In this document: one piece after another, positions 37,176-45,698 of the stretch
Numbering within the stretch: position 1 is the stretch's first letter
Layout of the letters: each line of letters opens with the position of its first letter
Assembly (NCBI RefSeq): GCF_018449525.1
Contig: NZ_JAAVUS010000005.1
Coordinates: 276,001 to 340,000 of the forward strand
DNA from: Bradyrhizobium sp. dw_78
GTDB lineage: Bacteria; Pseudomonadota; Alphaproteobacteria; Rhizobiales; Xanthobacteraceae
Reading direction: 5' to 3'
Length of the DNA: 64,000 nt
Notes under the pieces: model-generated
What the model saw: only the letters and a program-made list of their open reading frames with translations
Told to the model about the DNA's origin: nothing
Databases searched by the model: none
Position numbers and translations under genes: made by a program

Positions 37176-37197
37176 TTGATTTGCCATAACAAATCAA
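37176..37197. promoter_or_regulatory. Inverted repeat upstream of glcD, candidate operator
   Basis: TTGATTTG (37176-37183) and CAAATCAA (37190-37197) are perfect 8-base arms around CCATAA, 47 bases before the glcD start. The outer TTGATT...AATCAA is shared with the palindrome at 33690. A GntR-type regulator such as GlcC or LldR would fit the pathway, but no such gene is in the window. Confidence 0.5.
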
Positions 37198-37244
37198 TGA
37201 CAGCGGATGGGCGTTGCGCCTCGCTTGCGTCAGGAGAAAACGAC

Positions 37245-38738
37245 ATGACCATCATGATGCCTGCCCCGGATCAGGCGGTGCTGGGACGCCGCGCGGAGAT
37301 CGTGGCGGCGCTGCGCGCGATCGTGCCGGGCGAGGGCGTCATCGACAAGCCGGCCGAAATGCTGCCTTACGAGTCCGACGGGCTGACGGCCTATCGCCAG
37401 CCGCCGATGGTCGTGGTGCTGCCGGACACCACCGAGCAGGTCTCGAAAGTCCTGAAATATTGCTTCGAGCAGGGCGTCAAAGTGGTGCCGCGCGGTTCCG
37501 GCACCTCGCTGTCCGGTGGCTCGCTGCCGCTCGCCGACGGCGTGCTGCTGGGACTTGGCAAATTCAAGCGCATCCGCGAGATCGATTTCGACAACCGCGT
37601 GGTCGTGACCGAGCCCGGTGTGACCAATCTCGCCATCAGCCAGGCGGTGGCGCATGCCGGTTTCTACTACGCGCCCGATCCGTCGTCGCAGATCGCCTGC
37701 TCGATCGGCGGCAATATCGCGGAGAATTCCGGCGGCGTGCATTGTCTGAAATACGGCATGACCACCAACAATGTGCTGGGTTGCGAGATCGTGCTGATCA
37801 CCGGCGAGGTCGTCAGGATCGGCGGCAAATCGCCGGAAACCAGTGGCTACGATCTGATGGGAATCATCACGGGATCGGAAGGCCTGCTCGGCGTCGTCAC
37901 CGAGGTCACGGTGCGGATCCTGCAAAAGCCGGAGACGGCGCGGGCGCTGATGGTCGGCTTCGCGCAGGTCGAGGCCGCTGGCGAGTGCGTCGCCAGGATC
38001 ATCGGCGCCGGCATCATTCCGGGCGGGATGGAGATGATGGACAAGCCCGCGATCCACGCTGCCGAGGCTTTCGTCCATGCCGGTTATCCGCTCGACGTCG
38101 AGGCGCTCTTGATCATCGAGCTCGATGGTCCTTCCGTCGAAGTCGATGAGCTGATCAAGCGGGTCGAGGCGATCGCGCTCGGCTGCGGCTCGACCACCTG
38201 CCAGATTTCCAATTCGGAAGCCGAGCGCAATCTGTTCTGGGCCGGCCGCAAGGCGGCGTTTCCGGCGGTGGGACGGATCTCGCCGGATTATCTGTGCATG
38301 GACGGCACCATCCCGCGCGGCGCGCTGCCGCGGGCGCTGGCAAGGATCCGCGAGCTTTCGGAAAAATACGGCCTCGGCGTCGCCAATGTGTTCCACGCCG
38401 GCGACGGAAATCTGCACCCGCTGATCCTGTACGACGCCAATAAGCCCGGCGAGATGGACAAGGCCGAGGCGTTCGGCGCCGATATCCTGCGCTGCTGCGT
38501 CGAACTCGGCGGCGTGCTCACCGGTGAGCACGGCGTTGGCGTCGAGAAGCGCGACCTGATGCCGGAAATGTTCAGCGAGATCGACCTCAACCAGCAACAG
38601 CGGCTGAAATGCGCGTTCGACGCGCAGGGCCTGCTCAATCCCGGCAAGGTGTTCCCGGTCCTGCATCGCTGCGCCGAGCTTGGCCGCGTGCATGTGCATG
38701 GCGGCCAGCTCGCCTTTCCCGACATTCCGCGGTTTTGA
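37245..38738 (+). CDS. glcD: Glycolate oxidase subunit GlcD (FAD-linked)
   Basis: 497 residues from ATG 37245, with AGGAG 9 bases upstream. The PCMH-type FAD-binding domain shows VVPRGSGTSLSGGSLPLADG, YAPDPSSQIACSIGGNIAEN and SGGVHCLKYGMTTNNVLG; the C-terminal FAD_oxidase_C domain contains FHAGDGNLHPLILYD and GEHGVGVEKRDLM. It is the catalytic flavin subunit that oxidises glycolate (and D-lactate) to glyoxylate. It begins the glcDEF operon, with glcE starting 10 bases after its stop. Confidence 0.95.
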   Translation: MTIMMPAPDQAVLGRRAEIVAALRAIVPGEGVIDKPAEMLPYESDGLTAYRQPPMVVVLPDTTEQVSKVLKYCFEQGVKVVPRGSGTSLSGGSLPLADGVLLGLGKFKRIREIDFDNRVVVTEPGVTNLAISQAVAHAGFYYAPDPSSQIACSIGGNIAENSGGVHCLKYGMTTNNVLGCEIVLITGEVVRIGGKSPETSGYDLMGIITGSEGLLGVVTEVTVRILQKPETARALMVGFAQVEAAGECVARIIGAGIIPGGMEMMDKPAIHAAEAFVHAGYPLDVEALLIIELDGPSVEVDELIKRVEAIALGCGSTTCQISNSEAERNLFWAGRKAAFPAVGRISPDYLCMDGTIPRGALPRALARIRELSEKYGLGVANVFHAGDGNLHPLILYDANKPGEMDKAEAFGADILRCCVELGGVLTGEHGVGVEKRDLMPEMFSEIDLNQQQRLKCAFDAQGLLNPGKVFPVLHRCAELGRVHVHGGQLAFPDIPRF

Positions 38739-38748
38739 GCAGGCGCAC

Positions 38749-39990
38749 GTGGACACCTTGAAAGTACGTGACGCTGCCGATGTCGAGCAGGTGGTCCGGG
38801 CGGCTCTGGCCAACGAGCAGCCGCTGGAAATCATCGGCCACGGTTCCAGGCGGACCATCGGCCAAACGATGGCGACCAACGCGCTGCTCGATCTGTCGAC
38901 GCTGAACGCGGTGACGGATTATGAGCCGAATGAGCTGATCATCACGCTCCAGGCCGGCGCGCCGCTCGCCGACGTGCTGTCCTTGATCGATGCCAAGAAC
39001 CAGCAATTCGCGTTCGAGCCGATGAATACCGCGCCGCTGCTCGGTCTGCCCGATACCGGCACCGTCGGCGGCATGATCGGCGCAGGACTGGCCGGACCGC
39101 GCCGCATCAAGGCCGGTGGTGCGCGCGATCATCTTCTCGGCGCGCAGGCGGTGTCGGGCTTCGGCGACAGCTTCAAGGCCGGCGGCAAGGTCGTGAAGAA
39201 CGTCACCGGTTACGACCTCTGCAAACTCCTGGCGGGCTCATGGGGCACGCTCGCGGTCATGACCGAAGTGACGTTGAAGGTGATGCCGAAGCCGGAGAGC
39301 GAATCCACGCTGGTGCTGCGCGGGCTCGATGACGTCACCGCCAATCGCGCGATGACGGCGGCGCTGGGCTCGCCGTTCGACGTATCGGGGGCGGCACATG
39401 TGCCGAATTCGGCGTTTCGCAGCGGCGATCGCAATGGATTGGGCGGTCTGGGTTTGTCCGGGCAGGCGGCCACCTTGCTGCGGCTGGAAGGTTTCGCGGC
39501 CTCGGTCGCGCACCGCGCGGGGACGCTCGGCCATCTCTTGGCGCCGTTCGGGACCGCGGAGCGGATTGACGATGCGGCCTCGGAAGCGATCTGGGCTGCG
39601 GTCCGCGATGTCGGTCCGTTCGCGGCCGACGGCGCGCTCGGCGCCTGGCCGGTGTGGCGCATCGTGTGTCCGCCGGCGTCGGGCGGGGCGCTGGGTGCGG
39701 GGCTGGCGCGCGAGACCGGCGGCGACGTGATCTACGACTGGGGCGGCGGGCTGATCTGGACGGCGTTGCCGCCGACGCCCGACGCCCAGGCCGCTTTGAT
39801 ACGCGAGCGCGTCAACGCCGCCGGCGGCCACGCGACCTTGCTGCGCGCTTCCGAAGATGTCCGCCGCAATGTCGATGTGTTTCATCCGCAGCCGGGCGGC
39901 CTTGCCGCGCTCGGCGAGCGCGTCCGCCACAGCTTCGATCCGAAACGCATCCTCAATCGCGGCCGTCTGATCCGGGGATCCGCTGCATGA
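38749..39990 (+). CDS. glcE: Glycolate oxidase FAD-binding subunit GlcE
   Basis: 413 residues from GTG 38749 (HVDTLKVRDAADV); the reading frame is open further upstream but runs inside glcD. FAD-binding features: LEIIGHGSRRTIGQTMATNA, GTVGGMIGAGLAGPRRIKAG and GKVVKNVTGYDLCKLLAGSW. GlcE is the second flavin subunit needed for activity of the complex. The stop overlaps the glcF start by four bases (ATGA). Confidence 0.93.
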   Translation: MDTLKVRDAADVEQVVRAALANEQPLEIIGHGSRRTIGQTMATNALLDLSTLNAVTDYEPNELIITLQAGAPLADVLSLIDAKNQQFAFEPMNTAPLLGLPDTGTVGGMIGAGLAGPRRIKAGGARDHLLGAQAVSGFGDSFKAGGKVVKNVTGYDLCKLLAGSWGTLAVMTEVTLKVMPKPESESTLVLRGLDDVTANRAMTAALGSPFDVSGAAHVPNSAFRSGDRNGLGGLGLSGQAATLLRLEGFAASVAHRAGTLGHLLAPFGTAERIDDAASEAIWAAVRDVGPFAADGALGAWPVWRIVCPPASGGALGAGLARETGGDVIYDWGGGLIWTALPPTPDAQAALIRERVNAAGGHATLLRASEDVRRNVDVFHPQPGGLAALGERVRHSFDPKRILNRGRLIRGSAA

Positions 39991-41324
39991 AAACCGAATT
40001 CAGCCTGGCGCAGCTCGCCGATCCCGATATCGCGGAAGCCGACAAGATCCTGCGCGCCTGCGTGCATTGCGGCTTCTGCACCGCGACCTGCCCGACCTAT
40101 GTGCTGCTCGGCGACGAACTCGACAGCCCGCGCGGCCGGATCTACCTGATCAAGGAGATGCTGGAAAAGGACCGCCCGCCGACCCAGGAGGTGGTCAAAC
40201 ATATCGACCGCTGCCTGTCCTGCCTCGCCTGCATGACCACTTGTCCGTCGGGGGTGAACTACATGCACCTTGTTGACCAGGCGAGGGTGAAAATCGAAAA
40301 GGAATATCGAAGACCGCTGCCGGAACGGGCCTTGCGCGCGATTCTGGCGCTGGTCCTGCCGCGGCCCGGCCTGTTTCGCTGGAGCATGATGCTGGCGCGG
40401 CTTGGCCGGCCGCTGGCGGCCTTGCTGCCCGCGCCCAAGGTGGCCACGGCCTCACCGACCATGTGGCGGCGGATCCGGGCGATGCTGGCGCTGGCGCCCC
40501 GCAGTTTGCCGGCGCGCGGGGCCGCGGGCGGAAGCGTCTTTCCAGCCCTGGGCGAAAGGCGCGGACGCGTCGCGCTGCTGCAAGGCTGTGCGCAGCAGGT
40601 GCTGGCGCCGCGCATCAACCTGGCCGCCGTCAATCTGCTGACGCGTCACGGGGTCGAGGTCGTGCTGGTGAAGGACGAGCAATGCTGCGGCGCCCTGACC
40701 CACCATCTCGGACAGGATGGCGACGCCCTCGGCCGGGCCCGCGCCAACATCACCGCCTGGCTTGCCGAGGCCGAACAAGGCGGCCTCGACGCCATTCTGG
40801 TGACGGCGTCGGGCTGCGGCACCGTCATCAAGGACTATGGTTTCATGCTGCGCGAGGACCGCGAATTCGCCGGCCCGGCCGCGAAGATTTCAGCGTTGGC
40901 CAGGGACATCACGGAATATGCCGATGGTCTCGATCTGCGGCCCAAACCGCAGCAACAGGGCGATCTTATCGTCGCCTATCACTCGGCCTGTTCTTTGCAG
41001 CACGGACAGAAAATCACGCAGGCTCCGAAAGAATTGCTTTCCAAGAACGGATTCGTGGTGAAAGATATACCAGAGGGTCATTTGTGTTGCGGTTCGGCGG
41101 GGACTTACAACATTCTCCAGCCTGATATTGCGAACAGGTTGCGCGATCGGAAGATCGCCAACATCGCGATGGTCAAGCCGGATGTGATCGCGGCGGGCAA
41201 TATCGGATGCATGGTGCAGATTGCCGGTGGCACGTCAGTCCCTGTCGTGCATACAGTTGAGCTTCTCGATTGGGCGACGGGCGGTCCACGGCCAGGATTG
41301 AACTCATCGATTGGCCCCGCGTAA
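39987..41324 (+). CDS. glcF: Glycolate oxidase iron-sulfur subunit GlcF
   Basis: 445 residues from ATG 39987. Two 4Fe-4S clusters are bound by CVHCGFCTATCP and CLSCLACMTTCP near the N-terminus; two cysteine-rich CCG domains follow (EQCCGALTHHLG and HLCCGSAGTYN). It passes electrons from the flavin subunits to the quinone pool at the membrane. Last gene of glcDEF; the next gene (histone-like) starts 70 bases later with its own ribosome site. Confidence 0.95.
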   Translation: MKTEFSLAQLADPDIAEADKILRACVHCGFCTATCPTYVLLGDELDSPRGRIYLIKEMLEKDRPPTQEVVKHIDRCLSCLACMTTCPSGVNYMHLVDQARVKIEKEYRRPLPERALRAILALVLPRPGLFRWSMMLARLGRPLAALLPAPKVATASPTMWRRIRAMLALAPRSLPARGAAGGSVFPALGERRGRVALLQGCAQQVLAPRINLAAVNLLTRHGVEVVLVKDEQCCGALTHHLGQDGDALGRARANITAWLAEAEQGGLDAILVTASGCGTVIKDYGFMLREDREFAGPAAKISALARDITEYADGLDLRPKPQQQGDLIVAYHSACSLQHGQKITQAPKELLSKNGFVVKDIPEGHLCCGSAGTYNILQPDIANRLRDRKIANIAMVKPDVIAAGNIGCMVQIAGGTSVPVVHTVELLDWATGGPRPGLNSSIGPA

Positions 41325-41394
41325 AAGCGGATCATTTAAAGCGCCCGATGGACAGTGATCGTAGACATTGATCGGCGGCAACAGGAGGGTCACT

Positions 41395-41880
41395 ATGGCT
41401 AAAGGAAAAAAGAACAAGAAGGGCAAGAAGGACAAAAAAAATAAGAAAAAACTTCTGATGGCGAAGAAAACTTCCGCCAAGAAGACTTCTAAGAAAACAA
41501 CTAAGAAATCGGCGAAAAAGAAATCGGCAAAGAAGTCTGCCAAGAAATCGGCAAAAAAGGCCGGAAAAGCCGCCAAAAAGTCGGCGAAGAAATCCGCCAA
41601 GAAGTCCAAGGCGGCCGCGCCGAAGAAATCTGCCAAAAAATCTGCTAAGAAATCGGTGAAGAAGGCCGTCGCCAAGAAGAGCCCGGCGAAAAAGAAATCG
41701 GCTCCGGTCGCCGCAAAATCTGCGGCGCCCAAACCCGCGGTGGCGGCTCCGGAGCCTGCTCCGGTGTCGCATAGCTGGGCGGGGCCGAGCTCTGCCGAGT
41801 CAACGCCCGCGGTGCCCAGTCCGGCGCCGTCATGGGGACATTCGGGCAGCCTGTCTTCCGGCGAAGAGGATGTGAACTAG
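41395..41880 (+). CDS. Histone H1-like lysine-rich protein
   Basis: 161 residues from ATG 41395, supported by AGGAGG 8 bases upstream. Residues about 1-110 are almost only Lys, Ala and Ser, with repeated KKSAKK units; the C-terminal 45 residues are Pro/Ala/Ser-rich and end acidic (SSGEEDVN). This is the layout of bacterial H1-like proteins (Hc2, AlgP/AlgR3 type) that bind and compact DNA. The coding strand is strongly purine-rich, unlike its neighbours. A terminator follows at 41900. Confidence 0.85.
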   Translation: MAKGKKNKKGKKDKKNKKKLLMAKKTSAKKTSKKTTKKSAKKKSAKKSAKKSAKKAGKAAKKSAKKSAKKSKAAAPKKSAKKSAKKSVKKAVAKKSPAKKKSAPVAAKSAAPKPAVAAPEPAPVSHSWAGPSSAESTPAVPSPAPSWGHSGSLSSGEEDVN

Positions 41881-41899
41881 CCGATGTGAGTTGGGGCGT

Positions 41900-41929
41900 G
41901 GCCGCAGCGTTTGCCGCTGCGGCCTTTTT
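41900..41929 (+). terminator. Rho-independent terminator after the histone-like gene
   Basis: GGCCGCAGCG (41900-41909) pairs with CGCTGCGGCC (41915-41924) around a 5-base loop, followed by TTTTT (41925-41929). It lies 20 bases after the stop. Confidence 0.9.
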
Positions 41930-42349
41930 CGTATCCCGGAATTTCCTTCCTTCGCGCCTTGAGAGGTTTGTGCCCGAGTTTAAGGGAAAGTGCCGAGGAA
42001 GTCGCGGCGGGTCGGGGCCTGCCCGGACGGCTGATTCGCCTCACCCGCGAAAACCGATCCGGAAAGCAGCCTGGCTGGGGATAAAAGCTGCCGCGTGTGT
42101 TGTCGCTGCCCGTCATCCCGGACTTGAACCGCCCAAAATTGTTGTGAGAATGCAACACCCTCCAACAACATGACAGGAAAAAGCTGGAACGCCTAAAAAG
42201 TCGGCAGATGCTTGCTGTTTTTGCTTCCCGCAGTGGTTGCTGCCGTCCAAATTGGAACAGGTAAAAGCAATTTAGGTTGCGGCCGGTTATCGCTTGTCCG
42301 TTGGGGGCCTCGAAGCCGGTCTGATCTTTAGAAAGTGATGGGGATCGTC
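41930..42349. other. 420-base intergenic region before the TorF-like gene
   Basis: A fragment CCCGTCATCCCGGACTTGAA near 42112-42131 resembles the end of the palindromic repeats seen elsewhere, so it is probably a remnant. The part after 42200 is relatively AT-rich and should hold the promoter of the outer-membrane protein gene. No reliable -35/-10 pair or protein-coding frame was found. Confidence 0.4.
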
Positions 42350-43348
42350 ATGAGGAAAGTAGTTTTGTTGGCTGCGGCGCTAGCAATGGTATCGGGTTCG
42401 GCCTTCGCAGCGGATTTGCCGCTGAAGGCTGTCAAGGCCCCGCCACCGGCGCCGTTTGACCCCTGGGATGTCGCGTTCGGCAGCGCCATCATGAACGACT
42501 ACGTTTTCCGCGGCGTCACGCAGTCGAACCATCAGCCCTCCGTCGCAGCCTATTTTGAGCCGCGCTACAACATCAACAAGGACCTGCAGCTCTATATCGG
42601 TACCTCGTACGAGAGCATCTCGTTCGCCAACCGGGCCTCGGCGGAAGTCGATGTCTACGGCGGTATCCGTCCGACCTTCGGCGCAGCCGCGTTCGACTTC
42701 GGTGTCTGGGGCTACCTGTATCCAGGCGGCCGTTGCGCCGACAACGTCATTTCTCCGTCCGGCGTTGCCGGCGGCGGCGTCTGCTCGGTCGACTCGCAAA
42801 CAATTTTCCTTGGCGACGGCAACGTGATGAAGAAGGACGTGAGCTTCTTCGAAGGCTACGCCAAGTTCAACTACACGTTTAATGACAACTTCCAAGCCGG
42901 CCTGACCGAATATTACTCGCCGAATTTTCTTAACAGCGGTGCTTGGGGCAACTATTCCTCGATCACCGCCAAGTACACCGCGCCGGCCACGGTCTTCGGC
43001 GACAGCGGCGTTGGCTTGTATGTGTCCGGCGAGTTCGGACGGCAGTGGCTCGGAACCTCTGATTCCTTCTACAGCGTCCCGGAATTCCCGGCCGGCATCA
43101 AATATGCCGACTATAACACCTGGAATATCGGCGTCGGCTTCACCTACAAGGTGTTCACGCTCGATCTGCGTTACTCCGACAGCGACCTGTCGAAGGCCAA
43201 TTGCAACGCCTTCACCAGCACCTTCGCCGGCGAGGGAACGACCAGCGTTTCCTCGATCAATCCGAGCGGAGTCGGATCGAACTGGTGCGGCGCGGCGGGC
43301 ATCGTCAAGCTGTCGGCTGACCTGACCGCGATGACCAACCTGAAGTAA
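42350..43348 (+). CDS. TorF / TIGR02001 family outer-membrane protein
   Basis: 332 residues from ATG 42350 (an ATG at 42335 adds five). Signal peptide MRKVVLLAAALAMVSGSAFA, then PLKAVKAPPPAPFDPWDVAF, which leads into the TIGR02001 hallmark of alternating beta strands: NDYVFRGVTQSNHQPSVAAY, FGVWGYLYPGG, GYAKFNYTFNDNFQAGLTEY. It should form a beta-barrel in the outer membrane; ligand unknown. A strong terminator follows. Confidence 0.87.
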   Translation: MRKVVLLAAALAMVSGSAFAADLPLKAVKAPPPAPFDPWDVAFGSAIMNDYVFRGVTQSNHQPSVAAYFEPRYNINKDLQLYIGTSYESISFANRASAEVDVYGGIRPTFGAAAFDFGVWGYLYPGGRCADNVISPSGVAGGGVCSVDSQTIFLGDGNVMKKDVSFFEGYAKFNYTFNDNFQAGLTEYYSPNFLNSGAWGNYSSITAKYTAPATVFGDSGVGLYVSGEFGRQWLGTSDSFYSVPEFPAGIKYADYNTWNIGVGFTYKVFTLDLRYSDSDLSKANCNAFTSTFAGEGTTSVSSINPSGVGSNWCGAAGIVKLSADLTAMTNLK

Positions 43349-43367
43349 GTTTTCTTTAGCTCAGAAT

Positions 43368-43404
43368 AAAAAGGGGGCGGCAGGGCGATCTGCCGCCCCC
43401 TTTT
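43368..43404 (+). terminator. Rho-independent terminator after the TorF-like gene
   Basis: GGGGGCGGCA (43373-43382) pairs with TGCCGCCCCC (43391-43400), loop of eight, with AAAAA before and TTTT after, so it can work in both directions. Confidence 0.92.
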
Positions 43405-43564
43405 GTTTGTGGGGCGATTTGTTTTGAGGATGCTTTGTTCGTGGCTTGCGATGTCGCCGGCGCGCGTTCTCCCCTGCGCCCGTGCAAGGCAGGGCTTCGC
43501 CAATTGAGCGCGCCCCCGTGATGGTATTTCGAGCGGCAGCCAGCTGCCCGCACGGATCAGCAGG

Positions 43565-43641
43565 GCAGATTCCGGTTCCGCTTGAAGAAACGCATCAAAA
43601 CAAAAGGACAGGTCCCGGTTCTGATGAAATCAGAACCGGGA
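43565..43641. repeat. Dispersed intergenic repeat with 13-bp hairpin
   Basis: Starts with TTCCGGTTCCGCTTGAAGAA, then GCATCAAAACAAAAGGA, and ends in TCCCGGTTCTGAT-GAA-ATCAGAACCGGGA (43613-43641, perfect 13-base arms). The hairpin is 5 bases beyond the stop of the ABC transporter gene (minus strand) and may end that transcript. Confidence 0.72.
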
Positions 43642-43646
43642 AGACG

Positions 43647-45392
43647 CTACGGCGACACGGCGTCCGTTTCCTGATTTTGCAGCGTAAACATCTCGCCGTC
43701 GCGGGCCAGCACCACGTTGCGCTGATGGAAGGCCGCGAGCGTCGATCGATGACCAATCGAGATGATGGCGGTCGCAGGCAATTCCTGCTCGATCAGGCGG
43801 TAGAGCGCGGCCTCTGCGGGCTCGTCGAGCGAAGCTGTCGCCTCGTCGAGGAACAGATATTGGGGCGCGATCAGAAGCGCGCGGGCGAGCCCGAGCCGCT
43901 GCTGTTCACCCAGCGAGAGCATCCGATTCCAGTGCGCTTCCTCGTCCAGCCGCGGCACCAGCCGGGGCAGGCCCACTGCGTTAAGAACTTCCCTGATCCG
44001 GTCCGGGCTATAGGCGTCCGCTTCCGCGGGATAGGCGATCGCCGCTTGCAGGGGGCCGATCGGGAAATAGGGCAGTTGCGGCAGCATCATCAGGGTTGCG
44101 TTGGCTGGAATGGCAATCGAGCCGTGGCCGAAAGGCCAAATTCCGGCGATGGCGCGGAACAAGGTCGACTTGCCTGCCCCGGATGGGCCCGTGACCAGCG
44201 TGCGTTCATGGGCGCGAAGATTGAAGCTGGTTGCCGAGACCAGCGGCGTTCCGTTCGGCAATTGCACCAGAAGTTTTTCCAGATCGATCTCGTCGCCGGC
44301 CGATGCGACGACGGCGATCGAATCCGGACTGGCGGCCAGATCGGTGGCGCTGGCGATCGACATCTCGAAGCCATCGAGCCGCGCGATGACGGATCGCCAT
44401 TCCGCCAGCGACCGGTAGATCGAGACGAAAAACGACAACGAGTTTTGAACGCTGCCGAACGCGGATGCCGTTTGCAGCAGGCCGCCGAGCTGGACCTTGT
44501 TGGCGAAATAGGCCGGCGCCCCCAGGATGAACGGGAAGATCACCGCGGCCTGGGAATAGCTCGAGGTAAAGGCCGTCAGCCGCTTGGTCCGGCTCATGAT
44601 GGCGTACCAGTTCTCGACCACGCGGCCGAAGCGTTCCGAAAGCCGCAGCCGTTCGGCGCTTTCGCCCTTCAACAGGGCGATCTGTTCGGAATTTTCGCGC
44701 ACGCGCATCAGGTTGAAGCGAAAATCGGCTTCATAGCGCTGCTGCTCAAAGGACAGGTTGACCAGCGGCGAACCGATCCATTGCGTCAGCGCGGTGCCAA
44801 AGACGGCATAGATCAATGCGCCCCAGACCAGATAGCCAGGGACGAGAAATTCGGCGCCGAACAGCGTCAGCGGAGATTCGGCGGAAAGACCCCAGAGGAT
44901 GACGACAAAGGACGCCAGCGACACGAGGGAGCTGAGCAGGCCGACGCCGATACCGAGCGTCTGGTCGACGAACAGCCTGATATCGTCGGCGATGCGCTGA
45001 TCCGGGTTGTCGGCGGCATCACCCTGTAGCTGCATGCGATAGTGGTTGGCCTTGTGCATCCATTCGCCGAGATAGCGGCTGGTCATCCAGCGCCGCCAGC
45101 GGATCTGAAGCCACTGGTTGAGGTAAAGCTGGTAGATCGAAAGCGCGACATTGAGTCCCGCGAGAGCGGTGAAGACGCCGAGCTCCCAGACGAACCCGTC
45201 CCAATCCCTTGCCTGCAGATCATTGTAGAAGCGGCCGCGCCACTGGTTCAGCAGAACGTCGATCGCAACCAGAGAGAGTTCGATTGCAATCACTGACGCC
45301 AGCAGCGCGCCGCCGGCTAATTTGTCTTCGGAACGGAAGTAGGGAAAGGCGATCCGCCATACGGCGGCGAGCGTCGAGCGAATATTGTTCAC
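43647..45392 (-). CDS. ABC transporter, fused permease-ATPase (ABC_membrane_2 / YddA type)
   Basis: 581 residues: membrane domain with about six helices (1-330; e.g. LDVLLNQW-like VAIDVLLNQWRGRFYNDLQA) and a C-terminal ATPase (about 380-560). Walker A VTGPSGAGKSTLFRAIAG, signature LSLGEQQRLGLARAL, Walker B YLFLDEATASLDEPAE and the H-loop IGHRSTL are all intact. The RFYNDLQ and YLNQWLQIRWRRW motifs place it with the YddA/BclA group related to SbmA/BacA, some members of which move peptides or cobalamin. In rhizobia such a protein can matter for tolerance to plant peptides; substrate here unknown. Confidence 0.88.
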   Translation of the reverse strand: MNNIRSTLAAVWRIAFPYFRSEDKLAGGALLASVIAIELSLVAIDVLLNQWRGRFYNDLQARDWDGFVWELGVFTALAGLNVALSIYQLYLNQWLQIRWRRWMTSRYLGEWMHKANHYRMQLQGDAADNPDQRIADDIRLFVDQTLGIGVGLLSSLVSLASFVVILWGLSAESPLTLFGAEFLVPGYLVWGALIYAVFGTALTQWIGSPLVNLSFEQQRYEADFRFNLMRVRENSEQIALLKGESAERLRLSERFGRVVENWYAIMSRTKRLTAFTSSYSQAAVIFPFILGAPAYFANKVQLGGLLQTASAFGSVQNSLSFFVSIYRSLAEWRSVIARLDGFEMSIASATDLAASPDSIAVVASAGDEIDLEKLLVQLPNGTPLVSATSFNLRAHERTLVTGPSGAGKSTLFRAIAGIWPFGHGSIAIPANATLMMLPQLPYFPIGPLQAAIAYPAEADAYSPDRIREVLNAVGLPRLVPRLDEEAHWNRMLSLGEQQRLGLARALLIAPQYLFLDEATASLDEPAEAALYRLIEQELPATAIISIGHRSTLAAFHQRNVVLARDGEMFTLQNQETDAVSP

Positions 45393-45698
45393 GGATGACC
45401 GTCTCCACGGGGAATGGCTTCAAGATCTCGAAAATTGAGATGGGGATTCTTGCACTAAAGTCGTAGACTTTAAGGTCCGGGTTAGCTTGTCGCCCCCGCC
45501 ACGTCGACCCTAGCATGGCTGTAACGGCGAGGGGCGGGGACCTTTTCCTACTTCGCGAGGTTGTGAGCGGATCAGGCGTTGTCCGGATTCGTGGCCAATT
45601 TCGTACATTGCATAAATCGTTCCCTGCGATCACGCTAGGCGGGCTTGGCCGTCCACGCTGGCCGGGTTCTGCCCATAACAGCGTGGGGAGGAACCGCA
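45393..45698. promoter_or_regulatory. 306-base divergent promoter region with inverted repeat
   Basis: Lies between the divergent ABC transporter and lactate permease genes. TAAAGTC-GTA-GACTTTA (45456-45472) is a perfect 7-base inverted repeat in an AT-richer patch, a possible operator for either gene. No clear -35/-10 pair was recognised. Nothing coding is convincing. Confidence 0.45.

Noticed and set aside
37230..38879. Long minus-strand frame (549 codons) opposite glcD
   Set aside because: It is a mirror of glcD codon bias; the peptide is Asp/His/Arg-rich with no family resemblance. glcD is certain.
43446..45029. Long plus-strand frame (527 codons) opposite the ABC transporter
   Set aside because: Shadow of a high-GC gene; the translated product has no recognisable domain, whereas the minus strand has full Walker motifs.
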